This document shows positions 44,030 through 54,000 of a DNA stretch of 64,000 bases, piece after piece. A model generated the notes under the pieces. It did no database searches. It was not told the origin of the DNA and saw only the letters and a program-made list of their open reading frames with translations. The stretch comes from Pycnopodia helianthoides. Its lineage: Eukaryota > Echinodermata > Asteroidea > Forcipulatida > Asteriidae. Each line of letters opens with the position of its first letter. Position 1 is the stretch's first letter. The translations under genes were made by a program, and so were the position numbers. The stretch is from positions 4,617,501 through 4,681,500 of the forward strand of contig CM063255.1 in NCBI GenBank assembly GCA_032158295.1. The letters are read 5' to 3'.

Positions 44030-44419
44030 AAGTAATAAACCACAAGGGAAACTGACTGGGTAAATTTCAAATAGTATGGGGGTTGAACAAAGAAAAATTG
44101 ACTAGAGCGGGATTTGAACCAACGACCTCCGGATTAACGTACCGGCGCTCTACCAACTGAGCTATCTAGCCCTATATTGGCGGTCTCCCTATTTTGTCAA
44201 TATCTTTGTTCGGGGGTGCCAGTCAGAAGCCATACAACCGTTAACTGCCGTGTAGCCAGGGATCACACCCAAGTTTACGATACAACCTGGGAAGCAGCAG
44301 CCACGGGATCACCTTGAGGGGATGCGACTTTTTCAATTTAAATGTCAAGTAATAAACCACAAGGGAAACTGACTGGGTAAATTTCAAATAGTATGGGGGT
44401 TGAACAAAGAAAAATTGAC
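44030..44419 (-). mobile_element. Second tRNA-like element with 73-bp direct repeats at both ends
   Basis: The minus strand has GATAGCTCAGTTGGTAGAGC and GTTGGTTCAAATCCCGCTCT (A and B boxes). The string AAGTAATAAACCACAAGGGA through GAAAAATTGACT occurs at 44030-44102 and again at 44346-44419. Related copies are at 40437-40625 and 51095-51480. Confidence 0.75.
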
Positions 44420-44757
44420 TTCTTAGTATACTTCTTATATAGCGCATTTTACAATAACGTATCAATGCGCTTTACATTAGTGCCCTAGTCATTGAGCCAA
44501 TAGCATTCCTGTAATCTTTCTCAGCTCCCTGGGGAGTATACAGCCCTGTGCTGCCATGGCGCTCCAAAGGCTTTTTTAAACACAATATCAACCTCTACCC
44601 TCGCAGGTACCCATTTACATGTATACCCCTGGGTGAGGAGAAGCAATTATAGTAAAGCATCTTGCTCAAGTGTCATGACCGGGATTCGAACCCACACCCC
44701 GATGACTCAACCACCAGAACTTGAATCCGATGCTCTAAACCGCTCGGCCATGACACC
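44418..44757 (-). mobile_element. tRNA-derived SINE
   Basis: Same family as 3756: on the minus strand GTGTCATGGCCGAGCGGTTT, then GTGGGTTCGAATCCCGGTCA, and a body ending CGCTATATAAGAAGTATACT. Confidence 0.8.
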
Positions 44758-44882
44758 CCAAAATAGTCATACTGACTTGCATTACTGAAATAATTTATTT
44801 TATTTTGTTTAAATAATCTTCCGTCAATAGCCAATCTCTCTCATCTATGAGGTTTGACGTCCATGTTTATGAATTGCACAAA

Positions 44883-45112
44883 TTAACCCTCTTGCTGTCT
44901 GACCATTCAATACCATTCACTGTGGTTTTGACTGATAGATAAACTATGCCAGCCTGCAATATGATACCATGAGGGAATGCATGTACACAGTACACAGTTA
45001 GTTCTGTGCACAGTTGTGCCACCGTACACAACCTTGGCAGTCGAATGGTTTCAAATGGTTGGTCAACTCACTGGAAAATGTTGCCAAGAGTCACTGACAG
45101 TAGGAGGGTTAA
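44883..45112. mobile_element. Family K element with TTAA ends
   Basis: TTAACCCTCTTGCTGTCTGA to GACAGTAGGAGGGTTAA. Same body as 8810. Confidence 0.85.
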
Positions 45113-45169
45113 AGAACTTTGATTCTGTGACTAGACGACAATACTTAATTCTAGTCATTGTGAAATCAG

Positions 45170-45600
45170 CGTTTAGCCTGGTAGGATTCGAACCCACAAC
45201 CTTGTAATTGTAAGTCCTGCAGTCACAGGACTCGGGCGGGAAAGTTCTGACTATACAGTGCTTTACACATACATACATTGTATACACTGTACACATGTGT
45301 GTATGGGTGAAACCAAATAATATTCTTTATCCCCGATGCAAATTTAACATCTGTTAAATTGTTGCGGCACCCGCTGCTAAAATATATAGGATTCGAACTG
45401 CCTCTGGCCACCAGGCAGTCTCGGTGGTCTAGTTGGTAAGGCATCTGTTCTAGAATGGCAAAGGTTTATGGGTTCGAATCCCACCTGGGTAATGTGCCTA
45501 GTGGATTCGTTTTTCCACAGGACTTGGGGAGAGTATATAGTACTTTACACACATTGGTGTAAGGGTAAAACCAAATAATATTGGTGAAATTAAATAAATT
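45170..45600. mobile_element. Pair of tRNA-like fragments in opposite orientation
   Basis: 45425-45495 has GTGGTCTAGTTGGTAAGGCA and GGGTTCGAATCCCACCTGGG. 45180-45240 has the reverse B box GGATTCGAACCCACAACC. Both are followed by GTGAAACCAAATAATATT-like sequence. The acceptor stems do not pair, so these are SINE pieces, not tRNA genes. Confidence 0.55.
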
Positions 45601-45974
45601 GTAGTTCACAGTTTTGCACACAACTTGCATGGTAAAAAGATTGCTATGGTGGCAAAATGCAGATACTGGTCTTTGACACTTACCAATGTTGTCTGCAGCA
45701 GGCTTTAAGAATTGAAAAAAGGGAGAAATCTAAAAAATATACTTGAAGGGCCCAAGTCTATAATTTAACCCAAGTTGTATGCATACTTGACCCTTGATAT
45801 ACTGTAGTCAGTTTGCTGTAATGTACATTTTGTAAACAAAATCCTATGTGCAATGAATACAATGCAATTTCAAAACAAACAGTGTAATATTAATTGCTTA
45901 ACACACTGACATTATTTGCATTGTGTGTTTACTATTTCAGACCTACATGTAAGAATAACATGGCCATTGGCCCT

Positions 45975-46148
45975 GGGCCCAATTTCATAGAGCTGCTTAA
46001 GAAGAAAATATTGCTTAACAATTGTCTGCTAAGCAGAAATGAGCAGGATGCCAGTCACAAATTGTACATGTGACATGGTATTTTGGCTGGTAACCAAATT
46101 CTGGTAAGCATACTTTTTGTGCTTAAGCAGCTCTATGAAATTGGGCCC
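45975..46148. mobile_element. Family F element
   Basis: GGGCCCAATTTCATAGAGCT to AGCTCTATGAAATTGGGCCC, exact terminal inverted repeats. Confidence 0.9.
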
Positions 46149-46277
46149 TGGTCTTGGCCTTGATTCTCCTTTAAAAGTTACCCGTAGACCTTCCCAACGG
46201 AAGTGCCCTTTGCGAAATGAAAATGGCATTGTCCTCTCAAAGATTGATTCAACATGTAATATCATTGCGCAGTCTAC

Positions 46278-47345
46278 GTCTATCATTAAAAACCACAATG
46301 GACGGTATTGATTGGTCAGAAAGTAGGAGGGTTGACTGTATACTGTATACATGTAGATGCATTCAACACATTTCATATTGTAGGCTTTCATGCTTTTCTC
46401 AAAAAGTGCACAATTTTTTTGCTTAATCCACTGCACTATTCATAGTGTATATCTATCATTCAAACCACACAGTGGACGATATTGAAAAGTCACACAGTAA
46501 GAGGGTTGACAGTATACATGCATTCAAGTTCAACACATTTCAAATTGCAGGCTTTCAATCTATCATTCAATTCACAGTGGACAATATTCAACAGTCACAA
46601 CACAGTAAGAGTGTTGACTGTTCTAGATGCATTTAACACATTTCATATTGTAGGCTTTCAATCTATCATTCAAATCACAGTGGACAATATTGAACAGTCA
46701 CACAGTAAGAGGGTTGACTGTATACATGCATTCAAGTTCAACACATTTCATATTGCAGGCTTTCAATCTATCATTCAATTCACAGTGGACAATATTCAAC
46801 AGTCACAACACAGTAAGAGTGTTGACTGTTATAGATGCATTTAACACATTTCATATTGTAGGCTTTCAATCTATCATTCAAATCACAGTGGACAATATTG
46901 AACAGTCACACAGTAAGAGGGTTGACTGTATACATGCATTCAAGTTCAACACATTTCATATTGCAGGCTTTCAATCTATCATTCAATTCACAGTGGACAA
47001 TATTCAACAGTCACAACACAGTTAGAGTGTTGACTGTTATAGATGCATTTAACACATTTCATATTGTAGGCTTTCAATCTATCATTCAAATCACATGGGT
47101 TGAACAGTCACACAGTAAGAGGGTTGACTGTATACATGCATTCAAGTTCACCACCTGAAATTGCAGGCTTTCAATCTATCATTCAATTCACAGTGGACGA
47201 TATTGAACAGTCACAGTAAGAGAGTTGACTGTATACTGTGTACATAGATGCATTCACCACCTGATATATTTAAGGTGGGCATAGTACATGGTATAATTCA
47301 AAAACAGCGGATGAAATTTAATGGTCAGACAGTAGGAGGGTTAAT
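46278..47345 (+). repeat. ~104-bp satellite with 208-bp dimeric higher-order unit
   Basis: Monomers with CTATCATTCAATTCACAGTG, then TTGACTGTATACATGCATTC or TTGACTGTTATAGATGCATT alternate. Identical dimers recur at exactly 208 bp (46482, 46690, 46898). The edges carry the GTCAG-A-CAGTAGGAGGGTT end of family K. Confidence 0.92.
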
Positions 47346-47640
47346 GTACAACGCAACTTCTATAGCAACAAGGTCAAGCTCAATGGGTTGTACCATCAAT
47401 TGTTTGTAAACTACTCGTGACTATTGTGCATGATTATGAAACTGTAATCAAGTTGAACTGATTTATCAATATTGATATTAAACTCAAAATAAATTGTACT
47501 TTGTAACTCGATAAACAAAAATTAAATAAACAAGTACATGTACATGTACACTAAGGGAGCACCTGTTGGTATTTGGGATTGTTCTGTGCATACATGTACA
47601 ACTACTCAGGATGAAGTAAAGAATATAGATAGTTCCCAGT

Positions 47641-47840
47641 AGACGCCATCTTTACGGGCAAATTGCATTTTGGCTTGCAGATGCGTCAAGCAGCCGCGTT
47701 GTTCACTGACCAATCGTGCAGTGAGTTTTGTAAAATGTGCGCGTGCTGCATGCCGTTCTCACACGAAACGCATGACTGTTTGTTCCAAACTGCCCGTAAA
47801 GATGGCCGATTTACGTCATACTGCAACCTATCTATTGTAG
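47641..47840. mobile_element. Short inverted-repeat element
   Basis: The ends GACGCCATCTTTACGGGCA and TGCCCGTAAAGATGGC are inverted repeats; ~200 bp, non-coding. Confidence 0.65.
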
Positions 47841-47848
47841 ATACATGT

Positions 47849-48075
47849 AGGTGTGTCGTGGCCGAGCGGTCTAGTGCATCGGACTGGAGTCCTGATGTTT
47901 AGATTAGTTAAAACCATGCGCGATATGGGGGCAGAAATTACCCCCCCCCCCTCCTGAAATTCTCCAAAGAATTCCTGAGAGGACACAATAGAGGGGGGTA
48001 CCACCATGCCCCATATCGAGCACCAATTGTAGATCAGCAGAGGGGGTTCGAGTCCCTGTCTTGACACTTGTGTCC
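47849..48075 (+). mobile_element. tRNA-derived SINE interrupted by a small insertion
   Basis: The head GTGTCGTGGCCGAGCGGTCT is separated from the B-box part GGGTTCGAGTCCCTGTC by ~125 bases with a C run and CCCCATATCG ends, related to 34078-34245. Confidence 0.65.
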
Positions 48076-48423
48076 TTAAAGGAAGGGTATACCTTTGGTT
48101 GTTACTCCAAAAATGAATGACCATAAAAACTCACTAGGTAAGAAGCACTGCAGCTGTCAAAACATTTCAAGAAACAATTCCCTTCACAGGATTGTGGTTT
48201 TAAAGAAAGGGATTCAAACAAATTTCAGTCTGAGAATGACTGAAACGTTTCTCAGATTGTGTATTTCAATTAAGGATTATTCTTCCTGTGTGGACATACA
48301 TGTAGCCTCTTAAAATTGTTGGCGATAGCTCAAAATCGATAGCTCAAATCGATACCTTTTCACAAAATTTCACATGCTGTTGTTATCTACATTTATAAAA
48401 ACCAAGGCATACTTTGCCTTTAA
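48076..48423 (+). mobile_element. Family D TTAA element
   Basis: TTAAAGGAAGGGTATACCTT to AAGGCATACTTTGCCTTTAA. It lies in the body of a tRNA-derived SINE. Confidence 0.85.
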
Positions 48424-48722
48424 AGGCAGTGGATACTTTTGGTAATTACTCAAGAAATACATTACCATAAACACTTATCTTAAGCACCTGAGAGCTGCTG
48501 AGAGTACCGGTATAAAACATTGTGAGAAACAACTCCTCTGAAGTAATGTAGCTTTTGAGAAAGAGGTAATTTCTCACTAAAATATTTGAATCTGAGAAAG
48601 GCTTTGGGCAACGAACAATAGAGCCAAAATTTTCACAGGTTTGTTATTTTATGCACATGTTGGGATACACCAAGTAAGGAGACTGGTCATGGACAATTAC
48701 CAAAAGTATACCCTGCCTTTAA
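48420..48722 (+). mobile_element. Family C TTAA element
   Basis: Diverged, shorter copy. Its left TTAA is the right TTAA of the family D element before it. Confidence 0.85.
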
Positions 48723-49114
48723 GTTCTAAAATGAAGTTGTATCGTCTTTGTCTCAGATGAAAATATTTACCTTGCTGAGAATCTTAATTTTTCGACCTTC
48801 ATGTCACAAAGCAAAATGTGGAAAGTCAAAAGTATAAGACTGTAAACTACCCTAAACAAAATAAATGAATAAATAAATATACACAAATATTATGGAAATA
48901 ATAATAATTTAACACATTTGAGTGTCATATAGATTTATTTAATTTTAATCTCCAATCAATACCAACCAATACCAACCTCTCATTAAAGGAGTATACATTT
49001 GTTTAAATTTAATGCAATACAAATCATGTTCACTTTAAATCGTAAATTGAGTTGTGTCCCTGTTTCAAATCTAAACCATTTTTGACAAGATCCTTTTGTT
49101 AAATGAGTGGCTAG

Positions 49115-49390
49115 TTGGTGGCACTGGTGGCTAGTGCGTTAGGCGCTTGCCTCTCACCACTGTGGCCCTGGTTCGATTCCCGGCTTAGGCTAGGGCCATA
49201 TGTGATTAGAGTTGTGCATTGGGTCTCTCCTATGCCACAGAGGGTTTTTCTCCAGCCCCTCCGGTTTTCCTCCTCCAGAAAAATCAAACACTTTCGATCT
49301 CTGGCTGTGCTGCGAGGTCATTTTATACAGGTCAATGTAGTTGGCTGCTAAACGGCGCCTTGCCCTTTACATGCCTGCAAGCTTGACTAC
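49115..49390 (+). mobile_element. tRNA-derived SINE (third type)
   Basis: GTGGCTAGTGCGTTAGGCGC and CCCTGGTTCGATTCCCGGCT act as A/B-box equivalents. The body has TTTTCTCCAGCCCCTCCGG. Confidence 0.65.
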
Positions 49391-49769
49391 GCTGTAGCCA
49401 CTTTCCTTAGCTGCGAGTCAATGTGGCTGGCTTATAACATCTTTTGAGATTTGCAAAAGCTAGTTATTTTTGTTAATTTATGCAAACATGTGTGAATAAA
49501 TTATATTCCTCCAAGTCTGACGATGTTTCATGTGTGTATTCAACTGTTTGGTAAATCAATAAATGTTGTTTATAGTTACGCATATAAGTTTATGTGTTGA
49601 AAAAGTAGGACATTTTATGAGAATAATTCAACCAGTGTTTTTTTTTCCAATTTCCATTCACCAAATTCTTACTCATCAATCAATAGCTCAAATTCATTCA
49701 CAGTTTCAACCTAATAAGGCCATGTCACATGAGGCAGTTTACAGGCAACCAGTTCCAGGCAATCTCTAG

Positions 49770-50152
49770 TTAAAGGAACATTACAGAATTGGTTTTTGCT
49801 AACAAAACAGTTGCTGGCAGTGTAAGCACTTTATGTAATCCACCATATACATAAACTGACAAACCTGTAGAAGTTTGAGATCGATCGGCCATCTGGGTCA
49901 CGAGAAAATAGTGAAAAAACGATTACACAGTTGCATGAAATCATATAGATTCAACAAATGAATAAAACGCTCACTGAGCGATAAACGGCAATCGGAAAAT
50001 TAGTTTATTCATTTCTCATCTAATATGGCAGTTCAGACAGAAATATTTCAAGGGATGTTTTCTACTATCATCATCATTAGACCGTGTAAGTTTTATGTAA
50101 ATCTGTGATCAAAAGTATATTTTTTCTTACCAATTCTGTAATGTTCCTTTAA
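49770..50152 (+). mobile_element. Family A TTAA element
   Basis: Full-length copy with both ends. Confidence 0.92.
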
Positions 50153-50848
50153 GAACAATTCATCAAAATTTAGTTTTCTCATTATTTTCTTGGGTGATAG
50201 TGAGTTACAGCTAGAAGAATGTCTCTTGTGCTGCCAAAGTGTTCCTTTTGCAAGCAGTGCAGCCTTTAAGTTGCCTAAACATATTGCCCTGTGAGACATA
50301 GCATAATTACGGTACAAAATTCCCCCAAATCCTACTCAGAAAGTTGTCTTGACTTTGAAGGATCCGGCACTGCAGACCAAAACAATTGCTTATCATATTT
50401 TCGGTATACCAATCTTATCCAAGTCCAAACATTTGGATGTTGAATTAACATAGCATGGAGGATTCACGATAATCTCAAGCCTAAGATATCCGAGGGTTAG
50501 AAATAATGATTTGAGCAATTCAGATTGATGATCACCTTCTGAGCGTCATCTCTGTTTACAGAACAGAATGACCTTCCAGGGCGTTTCTGGCAGGTAAGAT
50601 ACTACACTGGTGTCACTGTCTCAGCTATCCAGCGCGCTCTGATACCCAGGTGTCAACATCGGCAAGAGGAGCACAATTGATAGCTGAGACCATGACAACG
50701 GTCATTATGGGAAATTTTACACTTCTGAGTCGTCTTTTCCATACAAGTTCAAGAGTTCTCAAAATAAAGTTCAAAAGGTACTCCTTGCCCTCGGAAATTA
50801 AACTGCTTTTTACCTCGTCAACTTTTAAAATCTCTCCTTGGCCCCATC

Positions 50849-51016
50849 TCAGGTCTGTAAGTTAAGATTCTGTTTGAGTTTTGCAAAGTAGTCCTCCATG
50901 TCTTGAATCCTTTGCTGATGTTGCGAGTCTAAGACGTCCCTTTCCTGGTTGAGTTTCTCTATGAATGCCGTCCACTCTTTATCTCTGTTCACCCGCTGTG
51001 ACTCCAGGGGCTTGCT
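50849..51016 (-). CDS. BLOC1S5: BLOC1S5 exon 5 (terminal)
   Basis: The acceptor is CACACCCTACAG. It encodes SKPLESQRVNRDKEWTAF, a coiled-coil segment, then YFAKLKQNLNLQT and TGA at 50851-50849. Confidence 0.9.
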   Translation of the reverse strand, partial: SKPLESQRVNRDKEWTAFIEKLNQERDVLDSQHQQRIQDMEDYFAKLKQNLNLQT

Positions 51017-54000
51017 CTGTAGGGTGTGACGTGCGATTTGAACAAAAATTAATTAAATAGTTAAAAAAAACTCAGAGCTCTCGTGAACTTAGTTTTGGGT
51101 TGAACCAAAGAATAATTGACTAGAGCGGGACTTGCACCCGCGGCCTCTGGATCAACGTGCCGGTGTCATAGGGAAATCTGTCTCCCATATGGGAAATTAA
51201 CATGGGCTGAAGGAGGATTATTCAAAAGATGGCGCTATCAGAAGAAGTTTGGGGGACAGAATCTCGGGGGGGGGGGGGGGGGGGGGACAGAATCTCGTGC
51301 TACACCGGCACTCCACTAACTGAGCAATCTAGCCCTAATATTGGAGGTCTCCCTATTTTGTTAATATCTTTGTTCGGGGGTGCCAGTCAGAAACCATTCA
51401 ACCTGTTACTGCCATGTACCAAGGGTTCACACCCAAGTTTACGATACAACCTGGGAAGCAGCAGCCACGGGATCACCTTATTACTCTCAGAACTTGATAC
51501 AAGTGCTAATGTTAGTGTTCTAACATTTCTGGCCAAATCATTACATCATGGGTGATGAAACTTCATCCCAACAGAGATTTTGATTTTCTAAACCAAAATA
51601 AGCAAATACACAAGGGATATGCACAAAATACTTCACAAAGCAGAAAAGCAAAAAATCTAAAAAAGAAAACCCCTCTATTTCATAAGAAAAAAAAAAAAAA
51701 CACAAATGAGCACCTAAATGATATGATTTGTCACAAAGTGGTTGCAGGATATTTCTTAGTTTTACTAGAAACCGCACTCCAACCGCGCCATACTATCACA
51801 TGGCAATTGAAGTACATGTACTATCACATGGCAACCGATCTTCTACACCCATAGCAACAGCAGCTTCATGGTACCTAGACGTCTTTTGTACGGGGTGTTA
51901 TAGAACAAATATTGACTGCTTTTACTCGTGCTAAGGTTAAAACTAAGACGCCCTCGGTGATCCTCAGGGATCACCCTCGGGCGTCGTAGTTTCAACCATA
52001 GCACTCGAAGAGGTCAATATTTGTATACTTAGAAATTTGTCTTTGCTCATCCCAAATTTGAATTGAAATTTACCTAGTCAGTTTCCCTTGTGATTTATTT
52101 TTTGATATTCTGAAAATTTGAAGTCCTTACCTCTAGTCTTTCTTCTTCTTGTCTTTGCAATCTTTTGCACATTAAGTTGGAAACATCCACTGTGTAGAGA
52201 GGGAGAAAATATTAATGTTAATATAATAAAATAAATATTCTGACATAATCAGGGCCCAATTTCATAGAGCTGCTTTAAAGCACAAAAAAGTAGCTAAGCA
52301 CAACAACATTTTGCTTACCAGAAAAAGGTTACCAGCAAAACTACCCTGTCACATGTAGTATTTGTGACTGGTATCCTGCTCATTTTTTGCTTAGCAGAAA
52401 ATTGTAAAGCGAACTTTTCTGCTTGAAAAGCAGCTCCATGAAATGGGCCCTCGGGTCCCATTTCAAAGAGCTGCTTAAGCAGAAAATACGGCGTAAACAT
52501 TTGCTGCTAAGCAAGAATAAGCAGGGTACCAGTCACAGTTTGTACAAGTGACACAGCACTTTGTCTGGAAACCTTAGTCTGGTAGGCATAATATTGTTGT
52601 GCTTAAATAGTTTTTGTGCTTAAGCCTGTATAAAATTGGGCTGTGATCTTTATGACATAGAGATCCACCATTTTGCTACCTGTTTGCAATAGATGGATTG
52701 CAATACGCGTCATTGACCACCATCTTTGATGAATTGTGCAAGCGTGAAGAGCTATCATTGGCTGAGAGTTGGCTGAGAGTTGGCTGAGAGTTGGCTGAGA
52801 GTTGTGTACACGCGTGCACTTTTCCATCGTTTTACATCAAAGATGGCGGTCAATGACGCATATTGCAACCCATCTATAGCCATCATAAGTACTCATTGTA
52901 ACACATGGGGCCAGACTGTTCGACTGTCAAGCGTCACTTTGACATACATTGATCCTAATGAGAAGAAAACAAGATGGGAGACCAATAACATGATAACTTG
53001 AGAAAAGGGTTATAAATAAAGAGCCTGAAATAACAAGGCCTGTGGAAGGCCAGGGCTAGAAGTTAGGGTGAAATCCACAAGATCACATGGCTTGTAGCTC
53101 AAAAAGTTCACAGGGCCAGAATTTTATTTACAAGACCAGAATTGAAATGAGCAACAACAAAAATGCCTACACAGTTTAACATTTGAACTGTTTGAATTTG
53201 AACGAGCACTAAGAGAAGATTGATCTTGAAAAATAAGCATTGGAGGCAGCATTCATCTCAAATAATTATTGGTTCAGTTTAATCACAGTAATCAGTTCAA
53301 CACAATCAGTTAGGCAAATCAGGAACAGTACGGTTGATTGGTAAATTTGAGGCTAATTGGATCACTCGGAAGGTGGTGTGGCTGTTGATCGTGGAATTAC
53401 TATATAGCGGTAGATTAATTGGTCTGTAAAACCAAAGGAAAAGACACAGGGATTACTAAATCAATTGTGCAAGATAACTATTAGAAGGCGATTAGTATAT
53501 CAATTGAAATGCACTACAAAAATTCCCATCGAGTTTGTGCATCAAGCGAAAGGGATGGTATTTCCGACACCTAGTGAATCGTGACTGGTTTTGGCTGTAA
53601 ATTCACCATAATTATGCAACAATAATGTACCAAATATGAATGATTAACAATCTATATCAGTTATAAGAAACAATCACAGACTGGGTTTTATCACAACATA
53701 ATTATATTAATCAATAAGTTTACGTTAATTGGGAGAAACTCACCATCCGATTTTAGCCTTGATGGCGAACTGTGAGAGCAACTTTTCTTGCCGCGCGGTG
53801 GCGCACTTTCGCTTCAATTTCACAACAGATCTCATTTGCAATGTAGGTAAGTATACTTCAATACTCAACAGAATTGAAAGATTTACCGGACTTATAATTA
53901 AACTAAACCTTTTCAGCAAAAATCGGGCCATGCAACTTCAAAAATGTTACAGACTCTACAAAGCTTTTTTTGTTTTCTTTTCTTTTCTGTTTTTCATTGG

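Noticed and set aside
45418..45495. Possible functional tRNA gene
   Set aside because: A and B boxes are present but the acceptor stem does not pair and the unit belongs to a repeated SINE-like element. The same reasoning applies to 44096-44171 and 40437-40505.
46482..47158. Three similar ORFs of 86-120 codons in tandem
   Set aside because: They are translations of the 208-bp satellite dimer, with no splice or start context.
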